The notes below the pieces were generated by a model. The model was not told the origin of the DNA. It saw only the letters and a list, made by a program, of their open reading frames with translations, and did no database searches. From the NCBI GenBank assembly GCA_032622095.1, contig CP136067.1, positions 180,328,556-180,392,555 of the forward strand: DNA of 64,000 bases. The letters run 5' to 3'. Position 1 is the first letter of the stretch; each line of letters begins with the position of its first letter. The translations under genes and the position numbers were made by a program. The stretch is from Siphonodentalium dalli. Lineage: Eukaryota; Mollusca; Scaphopoda; Gadilida; Siphonodentaliidae. This document shows positions 10,725 to 20,467 of the stretch, piece by piece.

Positions 10725-11209
10725 TACAGTACCAGTCAGAAGAAGTGGTATATTGAGGCGCGCCTTTATTGCAACATTCAGCGCGCTTAATTTAAAAAAG
10801 GCGAGATTATAGCGCAATACCAAAAATCTGTCACGCTTATTATTGCGATATTGAACGCAAAATATTGTGATAATAAGCGCGCTAAATTTCATACAGACCC
10901 GATAGTGTTATAGTTATATTAGATAAATACTGTGCAAATAGTGTACATATAGTGTACATATAGCATTTACAACTATAATTATATACAAAACAAAACATTG
11001 TCTCTATTTATGCAATAAACAATATATAAGAAGCAACAATTTGATATAAATGTCACAATTGTGAGCGCAAGATGTCGCAATATTAAGCGCAAAATATTGT
11101 AATATTATCACAAGCGGTGCGCTTATAAGCGTTTCCACTTGCAACATTATTGCGATATTGGGCCGAAAATAGCGCGCTTAATACCCCACTTCTTTTGACT
11201 GTTACTGTA
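10725..11209. mobile_element. Tc1/mariner-type MITE (unit 1)
   Basis: The inverted termini are TACAGTACCAGTCAGAAGAA at the left and, on the opposite strand, TACAGTAACAGTCAAAAGAA at the right. They continue into GTGG and GCGC-rich sequence, and the outer TA fits a TA target site. The interior has no transposase and is built from repeated GCGATATTG and AAGCGC motifs in both orientations. Confidence 0.8.
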
Positions 11210-11414
11210 TCATGTTACGAACTCAACTTTTCTGTGACGTTGGAATAGATCACTATCTTATGACAATGTCTGGATATAACATGTATATTAGAATATTGTA
11301 ATAGTGACCTGTCTGCTGTCTGCAAAACTACATGATAGACACAATTATTGTGGTCACTGTGCAACAGCCAAACGTACCATTATTCCGTTAAGATTAGCAC
11401 AAGGACGCGAAAAT

Positions 11415-11590
11415 CACAACTTTTAAAAAATTACGATTCATTTTCTTAACGTCGTCCTACTTTTAAAAAATTACGATTAATTTTCTTAACGTCGTCCTAC
11501 CAGCATCATTGCAATTCAGCAGGACCCACCAACGCCATGACAAATTAGCAGGACCCACCAACACCATGGCAAATTAGCAGGACCACTTGA
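11415..11590. repeat. Two short tandem duplications (41 bp and about 34 bp)
   Basis: A 41-bp block (CTTTTAAAAAATTACGATT...CGTCGTCCTA) occurs twice in a row. It is followed by a CAGGACCCACCAACRCCATG block repeated twice with a partial third. They lie just outside the DIRS element. Confidence 0.8.
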
Positions 11591-11726
11591 CCAAGTGATT
11601 GTTTTCTTATACGTGCACCCGTATCTGAGAAACTCTGTGGGTGGTTTCTAAGTGTCGTGTGGCGTTATTTGTCAGTTCTTGCCAAAGAGCTGACATTTCC
11701 CCTAGCACATGTTCCATCCAAATCCC

Positions 11727-11785
11727 GAATACCCCATGGAAAAGAGTAACAACACCTATATAGGTTAGCGCGTTGTGTTGCCGCG
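11727..11785 (-). repeat. DIRS split repeat B2 (unit 1)
   Basis: GAATACCCCATGGAAAAGAG and the following AACAACACCTATATAGGTTAGCGCGTTG match B1 at 13052-13108 with few differences. Confidence 0.85.
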
Positions 11786-12889
11786 CGGACTCATTTTAAT
11801 CAGTTCACAACACATTCCATCCAAATTGTACACATGTCATCCCAATTGCATGCACATACTAATTCAGTATATCCAACTCACACATCTGCATCTGCACTGA
11901 TATCGGAACATTACTTGTATATAGTTCCGATCGACACAATATACCGCATAAAGACGGTGTAACACCGACACCATCTTAGGTGAATTTACCACACAACTAC
12001 TACACCGTCCGAACAATGTATCTCAACAGTCAGTTTGCATAACAATTTAATAATTCAATTATTATACACATCTTGACACTCCAGGTCAAACGACGTTTCT
12101 TTCAAATATACATGTACTTATAAAATATTTGTAATTATGAATATTCACCAATTCTAACACCTGTATCTGCACAGACTTGTTCTAACTCCAATATTTCATG
12201 CAACACACTGTATGGACAGTGCAACACTAAGAATTAAAAGTATAAAACTATACAATACATAAAACTACACTGTATTATTCTTTTGTCAAATATGTAACTA
12301 AATCAACCACTATTCTGTTATTTGACGTATTTTGACATTCACAGTCCAACTATAATTAATCATATCACACCAATTCGATATATGCTGTATCAGCATAGAC
12401 CCCGGAACATAACTGAATATTTCCAGAACATAACTGAATGTTCTAATTAACACCAAATTATGTCAATGCTCTGCAATCAACATCATTCAGATCACTGAAC
12501 ATCTTTTAGAAATAAACACATTTACATCCAAATTTTAAAATTATGTATATGTTAACATGTCACATAAGTATGAAATGTGATCATTTCACCATCTCCACAT
12601 AAACTATAATGTTACTATGGCACGTGGCCGGCCAGGAAAAACCATAGATAAAAACCCGTGGGATAAAAATGCTATGGAAACTTGTGACACCGAACCGGTT
12701 GCCCTGCTCTCTCATACTGTACGCCAGATCAGGAACGTATCTCAGGGTCGGTTTGATAACATTATTTCCAACATACCAGTTATACTTTCCCAATTAATCT
12801 GAATATGCTTCAGTTGATCAAACTATAATAGCAACATATATAAGTATATGCATCAATTAATCCATATCAAAACATTATTTAAAAATGCC
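11786..12889. other. Spacer between DIRS repeats A2 and B2 (unit 1)
   Basis: 1.1 kb of AT-rich sequence without a recognisable ORF. The best frames are about 60-70 codons on each strand near 12580-12800 (plus-strand one begins MARGRPGKTIDKNPW) and match nothing I know. Some Ngaro-type elements carry an extra ORF near the 3' repeats; if one was here it is no longer legible. Confidence 0.4.
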
Positions 12890-13050
12890 ATTAAAATTTA
12901 GGCTTCCGCACAGTTCGGCGGCTATAACGCAGATGACAAAATTACCCATATCCCTCCGCTTAAGGAAAAGGCGCCACCTTCGGCATTCCGTCTATCACCG
13001 CTAGGGGAAAGTAATTTAACTCTATAATTCCCGTTGGTCAACAGAGTTAA
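12890..13050 (-). repeat. DIRS split repeat A2 (unit 1)
   Basis: About 160 bp, sharing ATTAAAATTTAGGCTTCC, CAGTTCGGCGGCTA and ACGCAGATGA with A1 at 16549-16708. The two have diverged by point changes, so the element inserted long before the 9.25-kb duplication. Confidence 0.9.
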
Positions 13051-13051
13051 A

Positions 13052-13108
13052 GAATACCCCATGGAAAATAGTAACAACACCTATATTGGTTAGCGCGTTG
13101 TTATGCGG
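13052..13108 (-). repeat. DIRS split repeat B1 (unit 1)
   Basis: It lies directly beside A2 and matches B2 at 11727-11785, giving the B1-A2 junction expected of split direct repeats. Confidence 0.85.
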
Positions 13109-13143
13109 AATACAGATTGACAAAGAAAGACCGCATAAACTAA

Positions 13144-14313
13144 TTAAATTCCCAAATTTAATGAAACTGATAGCCTTGAATTTAAAACATCTTTCACATA
13201 ACCGTCTTTAGCACATTCGGATCTCCAATGACCATGACTCTTAAACATGTGATCATGTATTCCAGAATTTGTACAAGCAGTAGCAACATTCGCTCTGAGG
13301 CAATGCAGTCCAAATTTTGATATTCGGGTACTATAGGTTTGAAGCTTTCAATAAAGAGTTCTCTTAACCGAGAATAAGAAAGTGGTTTGTCTTCCGATCG
13401 AAGAACTTAATCATGATTACGTTTCGTCAAATCTCTGAACAGAAATTTTGAAGAATCCGACACGATTCTGCCCAAAAAAATACAGTTCTACAGTTTTAAC
13501 TGGACACAAAACTGTGTCAGTTGTGGCTAAGACAGACCAGTTTCCATCTCCGTAGACATCAGTTTTACTGGTTTCCAAAAAATAGCCATATGTGTGTCAT
13601 AAATCACAACATCGCCACGCCTAAAACTTAAGAAGTTCAGCACTACGAAAAAATCAAGCATAACATCACAAAAATGCACTGATCGATCTTTGTCGATACA
13701 AATTGCCATCTTCGAATAGAGAATTTAACATTTTTGTCAACATTTCTGGATCTACAGGCTCCTTCTTAACAACTGGTCGAGCTAATTTCCTTTTTCCGGC
13801 TTCCAAAAATGTTTTTTACACAAAACAGTGTCAATAGGAGAATGCTTACTAGCAAGTGAGTGAGTGAGTGAGTGAGTGAGTGAGTGAGTGAGTGAGTGAG
13901 TGAGTGAGTGAGTGAGTGAGTGAGTGAGTGAGTGAGTGAGTGAGTGAGTGAGTGAGTGAGTGAGTGAGTGAGTGAGTGAGTGAGTGAGTGAGTGAGTGAG
14001 TGAGTGAGTGAGTGAGTGAGTGAGTGAGTGAGTGAGTGAGTGAGTGAGCCCAATTTATAGAATAAAACACACTGAGCATAGGGCTATCCGAGTAACTGTT
14101 CTGAACTAAACTGGTGAGACAAAAACAAAATTGTACAGGTAAAATGTCAACTCCATGTTGCAGAGACCACCGTTGCCAACGAAGGAGTCCATACTGGTAT
14201 TTCCTAGTAGTCGAATCGGTTCTTATTGAAGTCGGCAATTCTGGAATATCCGACACACATGTCTTCAGACAGTGAGGTAGCGTTGAGATAACTTCATATG
14301 CCTGAAAACACAC
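13144..14313 (-). pseudogene. DIRS tyrosine recombinase, broken by frameshifts and a GAGT microsatellite (unit 1)
   Basis: The N-terminal core-binding region reads STTRKYQYGLLRWQRWSLQ, followed by a SPMLSVFYSINWAH stretch (14313 down to about 14050). The reading then enters a 194-bp GAGT run (13855-14048) that translates as SLTH repeats. Beyond it, in another frame, come SLASKHSPIDTVLCKKHFW and, near 13530-13710, a LSFRRGDVVIYDTHMAIF segment. The C-terminus (about 13330-13144) keeps the family's catalytic arrangement: HCLR (His-x-x-Arg), HGHW and the GYVKD tyrosine, then a stop at 13144-13146. The active-site residues I can see survive, but the frame does not. Function in the family: joining circular cDNA to the chromosome. 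Confidence 0.88.
13855..14048 (-). repeat. (GAGT)n microsatellite inside the recombinase frame, 194 bp (unit 1)
   Basis: About 48 uninterrupted GAGT/ACTC units. The seed was probably the ACTCACT-like codons at the INWAH-SLA junction of the recombinase. The corresponding run in unit 2 is 186 bp, the only length difference found between the two units. Confidence 0.98.
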
Positions 14314-14399
14314 ATTTGTAAATACACATTATTCACCATGCACGAAAATCTATGTTCAATGCAAATATGTGGAAATTTAAATTCACATCCCCAAACATA

Positions 14400-15830
14400 C
14401 TAAAATGATTGATAAAATGACATATTCTTCGGTAAATCAACGAATCACAAACAAAATTATTGAAACGTTTGCCATCTGAACGCAATAAATGCCAAAAAAC
14501 AGCAGATTTCAAAAAAAGGAGCAATAAGCACACCATATGCATTGAACTTAGTCATATAGCGAATGACTCGTGGAATAAGACATATAGGCGGTACAAACCA
14601 ACCATTCTGTCCACCCCAATGTATCGTAAATGCGTCCATTCCAGATGACTGAGATTCCCAAATTTGGAATAGAATTTTTGCAATTTACAATAGTTATGTA
14701 CTGGAATCGCAATATATTGCAATTGTTCGTTCCATGCTAACTTTAGCTGCAATAGATACTGCTTTTAAATTAAAAAACCGAATATTCAAGATTTTCATAT
14801 GCTTCTCCCAATAATCCAACTGTCCTAAACTACATTCAGAAATAGAAATGTTTTCATTCCAAGAAACTGCTTTTGCAACATCTACTGAAATACTACGAGT
14901 CATTAACTGTGTAGTATGACCAAGAACAAGGCTCGTTGAAATGATTTGACCTACAAATCGGGCAACGAGTCGCACGTGAACCGAACCGAGTCGCGACCAA
15001 TCACGGCAAATATGTTGTTTTGTCGTCCGGGATCTGCAGACAATAATTGACAGTGTTTAGTGAATAACCAACCCATGTCATAATCCGTACCGGATTTCTC
15101 GTCATGCAATACAAATCCACTGTCAATCAAATATGCACGCACTACCTGTGATAAAGCCGATGCCGACTCGTAATCATTACTAATCCCAAACATGACCTTC
15201 ACCTCGCCACTTTTTAATAAGTAGCCTAGTAACCTTTGTAAACAAATAAGGAGCCTATGTCAATCCAAATCCAACGACATCAAATTTGAAATACAGAATA
15301 CGCCCATGTTCAAAGGTCCAGGAGAATTTTAAAAAATCGGTATGATTTTCACATGACAAATGATGGTATGCAGAATGAAGGTCAACTTTAAACATCCAGG
15401 ATTTTTTGTTTAAATAAGATAAAAAGCCACTTTCATATCCTCAAACTTTACTGACCGTTTCTTAACTGAAACGTTAACATATCGAAGATCTAAAATGAAG
15501 CGTTTTTTATCCGAATTTTGAAATAAAATAGTTAAAGGATTGACTACTTTCGGTGAATGTTCACATTAGTGACCAGCCCTTCTCTCAATAATGTTATAAT
15601 TGCCTCTGATACAAATTATCCATGATTCTTTGTTGATTTATTATTCCGCATGAAGATTGACTCTGGTTCATATATAAATGGTAATTTGTACCCATTCTTT
15701 ATCGCATCTAATACAAATTCAGATGGACCATTGTTTTCCCAACATTTTACATGCATTTTCAACCTGTTTTTAACATAAAGCAATATTATATTATACTCAT
15801 CTTCTATCATTGTCTTATCGACTTTCTGCT
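14400..15830 (-). pseudogene. DIRS reverse transcriptase/RNase H, multiply frameshifted (unit 1)
   Basis: From the 5' side: an RT amino-terminal segment (RLKMHVKCWENNG...FVLDAIKNGYKLPF, near 15790-15660); then, past a stop, VVNPLTILFQ and RFILDLRYVNVS; a KVDLHSAYHHL catalytic-Asp region and FLKFSWTFEHGR; then a frame change to a SALSQVVRAYLIDSGFVLHDEKS segment near 15150. The RNase H side has RLVARFVGQIISTSLVLGH (about 14970) and the DIRS-typical VDAFTIHWGG...LIPRVIRYM block near 14630. At least four stops or frameshifts separate these blocks. The order and motifs are those of DIRS-like elements rather than LTR retrotransposons or LINEs. Confidence 0.87.
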
Positions 15831-16534
15831 CCTGCAACTGATGTACTCGGTCCGTTCCGGGTGACTGGACATTTGCTGATGTAGTGAGAGAAACTCCCGC
15901 ATCTATAACAGGCACCTTTGCCACGAAAAGGCCGCTTATCTGAAAATCCGTTTGAAGCTGGAAAAACATGAGCACGATCATAAGTGCACCCATTGCCTTG
16001 CGACACTCTAGAAGGTGCCAACACTGGCTTAAAACGACGTTTTCTCTGCTGCTTATTTGTCCCATCCCGAACCACACTTTTCTCTGCTTTATCAATTTTG
16101 GCCTCATCATCTGAACCATCCGCAACTGGGTTAGAAGAATAATACTTAACCGTCTCCCACCAGTAAGGAGATGAATCGGCAATCTTGACCAGCTTATTGC
16201 GATGCTTGATTGCTTCATCACAATCATCCACAACAGAACGAGCACCCTCCATATCATCTACATTGATAGCGCGCTTGGCGCGTGCCAGATTATCTCGTAT
16301 GAAAGAATTAAATTCATACTGTATTTTTTGCCCCGGCCGCTTCCAGCTGAAATCCGCATCGGATCTAATTTTCCGCAATTCTGACGAAACGGCGATGGAA
16401 GTTGAGACAAAATCTGATTTAAGCTCTGCAAATTTATCTTGAACCAGGTGCTCAAATGCCGCTTTTTGGTTATTAACCGCCGCTAAAACATCTTTCATAG
16501 TCGGTTCTGAATCTTGATGTTCATGCATGTTCAC
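15815..16534 (-). CDS. DIRS element gag-like protein with CCHC zinc knuckle (unit 1)
   Basis: A 239-codon open frame beginning MNMHEHQDSEPTMKD just inside repeat A1. Residues about 25-130 are helical and charged, without a recognised fold. Residues about 175-195 are basic (NKQQRKRRFKPV). Near residue 212 is CYRCGSFSHYISKC, a C-x2-C-x4-H-x4-C zinc knuckle typical of retroelement nucleocapsid proteins. The start is the first ATG after A1. It overlaps, in another frame, the beginning of the reverse-transcriptase region, so a frameshift (programmed or decay) joins them. It is the best preserved frame of the element. Expression is unlikely, since the partner enzymes are dead. Confidence 0.85.
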   Translation of the reverse strand: MNMHEHQDSEPTMKDVLAAVNNQKAAFEHLVQDKFAELKSDFVSTSIAVSSELRKIRSDADFSWKRPGQKIQYEFNSFIRDNLARAKRAINVDDMEGARSVVDDCDEAIKHRNKLVKIADSSPYWWETVKYYSSNPVADGSDDEAKIDKAEKSVVRDGTNKQQRKRRFKPVLAPSRVSQGNGCTYDRAHVFPASNGFSDKRPFRGKGACYRCGSFSHYISKCPVTRNGPSTSVAGAESR

Positions 16535-16548
16535 GACGGTGTCAACAA

Positions 16549-16708
16549 TTAAAATTTAGGCTTCCGGACAGTTCGGCGGCTACAACGCAGATGACCAAAT
16601 TACCCATATCACTCCGCTTAAGCAAGCGCGCCACATTCGGTGTTCCGTCTGTCACCGCTAGGTGAACGTACTTTAACTTTATATTTCCGTTAGTCAACCG
16701 AGCTAAAT
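16549..16708 (-). repeat. DIRS split repeat A1 (unit 1)
   Basis: It lies upstream of gag and matches A2 (12890-13050). It presumably holds the promoter of the element, as in other DIRS-like elements; no motif confirms that. Confidence 0.85.
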
Positions 16709-17234
16709 ATATTATTTCAGTCGAGTGTCTTACTTATCGCAATCAATAAAACCTGAACTTTTCGCACGAGTTGTAAACTAAATTTAATCTTAGGGAACCT
16801 ATATAGTGTGAACTCAGTCTGATCACATACTCTTCATCAGTGGATATTTATTAAAAAGCACGGCCAACACCTGGCTTATTAATTCAATGTTTATTGCGAT
16901 GTCGGTTAAAAAAATTCATGAAAAAGCATGAAATCTCGAGCTGGGACCATCCCCTTCTGTAAAGTACACATGTAGATTATTGAGGAACAAATATTTACAA
17001 AGAACAAAATCCACTACTGTGTTTATTCAATGTTTAAAAGTTCCATGTAGGAAGGGTTCAGAACACTAACAATTTCCCAGGTGTTGTACTGGTGGAATAT
17101 GATCCCTACGGGCATATAGACATGTAGAATGGAATTTCATGGCGCGATCTACGGCCAAGAAAGAGTACAGTGACCTGGTGACGTCGTGACCATTTTTTCA
17201 ACCATTGCAAAAATCTCTTACTCATAGCTTCCAT
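16709..17234. other. Unassigned stretch between DIRS element and MITE (unit 1; repeated at 25959-26484)
   Basis: AT-rich, no open frame of note, no tandem or inverted repeat recognised. Confidence 0.4.
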
Positions 17235-17736
17235 TTAAAGGCACGTGAGGCCTTAGTTGTCGAAAATATTCATATTTGTTCCAATCACCGTAAACAGAAA
17301 AACATTAAAACGCATACAGTTTCGTTCATATATACCATGACCATCGCGTAAACAGCATGTTATCATAAAGATTTACTATATTTTACCAAAGCAAGAGCCT
17401 GATTGTGTTACAGAAGACAGCACAATGCTCCTGGCTAATCACACACAAATGGCATAAACGCTCTTTATTCGTTCCATATCAGGAATTCACAAACAAAGAA
17501 CGCTCTTTATGTTGACCATCATAATATAAACAAACAACAGAAAAGTAACTTTTTATGCTTTTGTTTACATAACAATGGTCAAAGATATGACAATAACATA
17601 CTGTTTGTGCGATATTTCTCATTTGTATACGGACAAAGTCTGTCTACATTTTGTTATTCTTTCTGTTTGTGGCGGTTTTTGACGGGTGGAAATATTTTCA
17701 CAGGATACCCACCGCCAAGGCCAACCGTACCTTTAA
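17235..17736. mobile_element. TTAA-flanked MITE, family 1 (unit 1)
   Basis: 502 bp between TTAA at 17235-17238 and 17733-17736, with imperfect inverted ends AGGCACGTGAGGCCTTAG and, on the other strand, AGGTACGGTTGGCCTTGG. A copy of the same 502-bp length at 57848-58349 differs at only a handful of bases by eye. The second tandem unit carries another at 26485-26986. Non-coding; piggyBac-like target choice. Confidence 0.88.
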
Positions 17737-17756
17737 AAAAAATACTTTATGTTACC

Positions 17757-17983
17757 GAACCGTACTCGTAGTAAACTAGACATCCGGGACAATGAACCGT
17801 ACTCGTAGTAAACTAGACATCCGGGACAATGAACCGTACTCGTAGTAAACTAGACATCCGGGACAATGAACCGTACTCGTAGTAAACTAGACATCCGGGA
17901 CAATGAACCGTACTCGTAGTAAACTAGACATCCGGGACAATGAACCGTACTCGTAGTAAACTAGACTGTAGACATCCGGGACA
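17757..17983. repeat. 37-bp minisatellite, about six units (unit 1)
   Basis: Unit GAACCGTACTCGTAGTAAAC plus TAGACATCCGGGACAAT starts at 17757, 17794, 17831, 17868, 17905 and 17942. The last unit has a short insertion. Units are otherwise identical, so expansion is recent. Confidence 0.95.
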
Positions 17984-18335
17984 AGTTTCACGCTCTGCTA
18001 ACTGTTCAAAACATGCGCGTTCTATAAAACAAATTTGTTTATTCAAGAAATTGCCAAAAATAGTTTTTAAATTGTGCTTCTTTGTTACGTTTTTTATGAC
18101 TATAATATTTATCGTGTGTACAAAAATTGGTACACAGTTTCTACACATAAATATTGGAGAGCAAATGTTACACATATGTGTACAAAGTGTGTAGCGTTTC
18201 TACAGTGTTTTTCAGAGATATACACACGAATTTATGTGTACGATTGAATGTGTACATTGTGTAAAGATGTTTGTACTTGTTTTCCTAAATTTAGTAACTT
18301 TGCAATAAACGTTCATTCATTCATTCATTTCTGAA
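17984..18335 (+). mobile_element. Probable LINE 3' tail ending in (ATTC)n (unit 1)
   Basis: Its right end reads GCAATAAACGTTCATTCATTCATTCATT, an AATAAA-like signal running into a short tetranucleotide tail, the usual 3' end of CR1/RTE-like LINE copies. No coding remnant is legible in the 300 bp upstream. The same sequence recurs in unit 2 ending at 27585. Confidence 0.45.
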
Positions 18336-18500
18336 ATATAGATACTGTATTCTTAAGTACGAAACAGGTCACATGATTTTTAGCCAAAAAAAATAATTAA
18401 TTCAATAAATGTAAACTTGGGTTGCATCTCTATGAAAATGACAAAAAAACGAAAGCTGATATTGTTATATAGTACACAGTACACTCACTTATTTATTAGC

Positions 18501-18800
18501 TTAAACGGACATGGCTCGTTGGAACCATTGGGTCCCAAACACAAAACAGCCATTTGCACATGGAACAGAAAAGAGCGTTCCGTGGTAATCTATTATGTAT
18601 ATGGTAGCAATAAAGAGCGTTTGTCTGACTTCTGGCAAAAAGTTGAAAAAGGCTGATAAATGGCTGTGACTTTTGCAAGTGTTTTTCAGATCATATGAAG
18701 CTGGTATATCAATAGTTCGTTTATTTATCGACCTATCGTTCCCGTCCCTCCAAATTATGTAGAAAAAATTTGGAGGTTCGAATGAGCCATGTCCGTTTAA
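18501..18800. mobile_element. TTAA-flanked MITE, family 4 (unit 1)
   Basis: 300 bp between TTAA at 18501-18504 and 18797-18800. The inverted ends are TTAAACGGACATGGCTCGTT and, on the other strand, TTAAACGGACATGGCTCATT, continuing about six more bases. Repeated at 27751-28050. Small ORFs on both strands inside it are incidental. Confidence 0.88.
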
Positions 18801-19170
18801 CACTTTCTATACTAAATACTCATTGATCAATGGTTATCCGTTGGGAAATGTTCAAAAATACTTTTACAACTGAACAGGAGAATCCATTTACAAAAAGGGG
18901 TTAAATGTTCACTTCTCTTTCTTTACAGCTCAAGTAGTAATGAATCTAAGAGGACAAGTATACGAAAAAGTACATCAACTGGGAACACGAACATTGAATA
19001 ATAGACAATTCCAATGTATACTTTTATAACTGATGGGAGAATCTATTTGGTATAGAACGGGTTAAAGGTCAACATGCTGTTTTATCCCCGATTTCTTCGA
19101 TTCCGAGCCATCAAAATGAACTGTCATAAAATTTGTTGAAATGTACACATTATTCGTAGGATGCATTGGA
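18801..19170. other. Unassigned stretch (unit 1; repeated at 28051-28420)
   Basis: It contains a degenerate internal duplication: TTTTACAACTGAACAGGAGAATC near 18860 resembles TTTTATAACTGATGGGAGAATC near 19023. The same string occurs near 34090 and 37985, so it belongs to a dispersed repeat. Confidence 0.4.
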
Positions 19171-19174
19171 CTCG

Positions 19175-19560
19175 CTCCTAGCGCTCAAACCGCGCTACGC
19201 GTGTATAATGTTTCGCTGTTTCTTGGTATACATGGGCCATGGGCGTTTTATTTATAGAAACGGGAATTTTTGGGACGGATTAAAAGTCGAACTGCGACCC
19301 GGAGGCCGAGTCCGGTAAAAGGTGTAGTTGGGGACTCTGGTGAGATGCATGAGAAACATTCAGTGATAAGCCGTATATATATAGTTGTTGTAATAATTTG
19401 AAGGATTTGTTGTTCTAACGGAATTATGAGTTGGTCATTCGTGAAACCAATATATTTTATGTTCTATAATTACAATCATGGGTATATAATATATTATCTT
19501 GAGCGCGTTACCATTTCTGACATTGGTTTTATTGTACTACTTTACGCTAAGGCGCAACGG
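19175..19560 (+). repeat. Dispersed repeat R1 (unit 1)
   Basis: It contains GGGACGGATTAAAAGTCGAA, GGCCGAGTCCGGTAAAAGG and GCGTTACCATTTCTGACATT in this order. The same order is found at 61835-62325 (plus), 44905-45400 (minus) and 60775-61345 (plus, diverged). Non-coding; termini and class are undetermined. Confidence 0.75.
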
Positions 19561-19982
19561 CGGAAACGAAAATCGTCAACAAACATTCCCCAAATAAGTT
19601 TAGAGCGGGAATTGTTCTCGAAGCACATAGGAAATTTGACTTTGGGGTTTTCGTAATTATGGCTGAAAAACCCCACGCTAAATTATCCAGCCGGTAACAG
19701 AGTCAGAAATGAAGTATGACTGGTGCGCTCTGGTAGCGATAGATGCCTGACTGCTAAATGTCGGAAACAGTTCAACGTTATTACGTTGGTCTGTCGCCGA
19801 CATTCCTGCACCCGGACGTATTGTCCTCACCTTGACAGGGGCCCATTACAAACATATTAACAAATGCATGTCTGTCGAAAAACCATTTAATTTATGTGTA
19901 AATACATTGTCTCATGTTCCATTTTTTTAGTTTATGGATGAGACATAAAACATTTATTAAACTCTGTGGGTTTTTTTCTACG

Positions 19983-20467
19983 TACAGTACCAGTCAGAAG
20001 AAGTGGTATATTGAGGCGCGCCTTTATTGCAACATTCAGCGCGCTTAATTTAAAAAAGGCGAGATTATAGCGCAATACCAAAAATCTGTCACGCTTATTA
20101 TTGCGATATTGAACGCAAAATATTGTGATAATAAGCGCGCTAAATTTCATACAGACCCGATAGTGTTATAGTTATATTAGATAAATACTGTGCAAATAGT
20201 GTACATATAGTGTACATATAGCATTTACAACTATAATTATATACAAAACAAAACATTGTCTCTATTTATGCAATAAACAATATATAAGAAGCAACAATTT
20301 GATATAAATGTCACAATTGTGAGCGCAAGATGTCGCAATATTAAGCGCAAAATATTGTAATATTATCACAAGCGGTGCGCTTATAAGCGTTTCCACTTGC
20401 AACATTATTGCGATATTGGGCCGAAAATAGCGCGCTTAATACCCCACTTCTTTTGACTGTTACTGTA
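19983..20467. mobile_element. Tc1/mariner-type MITE (unit 2)
   Basis: Duplicate of 10725-11209, with the same TACAGT inverted ends. Confidence 0.8.

Larger units (their letters stand above)
11727..16708 (-). mobile_element. DIRS-superfamily (PAT/Ngaro-like) tyrosine-recombinase retrotransposon, decayed (unit 1)
   Basis: In minus-strand order: repeat A1 (16708-16549), gag, reverse transcriptase/RNase H, tyrosine recombinase, repeat B1 (13108-13052), repeat A2 (13050-12890), a spacer, and repeat B2 (11785-11727). The A1...B1-A2...B2 split direct repeats are the hallmark of PAT/Ngaro/kangaroo-type DIRS elements, which integrate by recombinase rather than by a DDE integrase. All enzyme regions carry stops and frameshifts, so the element is dead. 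The roughly 1.1-kb distance between A2 and B2 is unusual; no ORF there is recognisable. Confidence 0.9.
10309..19566. repeat. 9258-bp tandem duplication, unit 1
   Basis: Position 10309 onwards is repeated from 19567 onwards. Offset is 9258 bp up to the GAGT microsatellite and 9250 bp after it. Every stretch I compared by eye is otherwise identical, including all frameshifts of the DIRS element. Only a CG dinucleotide is shared at the breakpoints. The unit holds the Tc1-type MITE, the DIRS retrotransposon, two TTAA MITEs, the 37-bp minisatellite and one R1 repeat. Confidence 0.97.

Noticed and set aside
16185-16442. Plus-strand ORFs of 60-85 codons
   Set aside because: Antisense to the DIRS gag-like frame, which has the zinc knuckle and the expected position after repeat A1.
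11727-16708. LTR retrotransposon or endogenous retrovirus
   Set aside because: No LTR pair, no aspartic protease, no DDE integrase; the recombinase HCLR/HGHW/GYVKD motifs and split direct repeats point to the DIRS superfamily.
17757-17983. CRISPR-like array of 37-bp repeats
   Set aside because: The repeats are head to tail without spacers, in eukaryotic transposon-rich DNA; it is a minisatellite. The same holds for the 33-bp and 50-bp arrays.
18770-18790. A GGTTCGAATG string resembling a tRNA/SINE B box
   Set aside because: It lies within the terminal inverted repeat of a TTAA-flanked MITE; no A box, acceptor stem or tail accompanies it.
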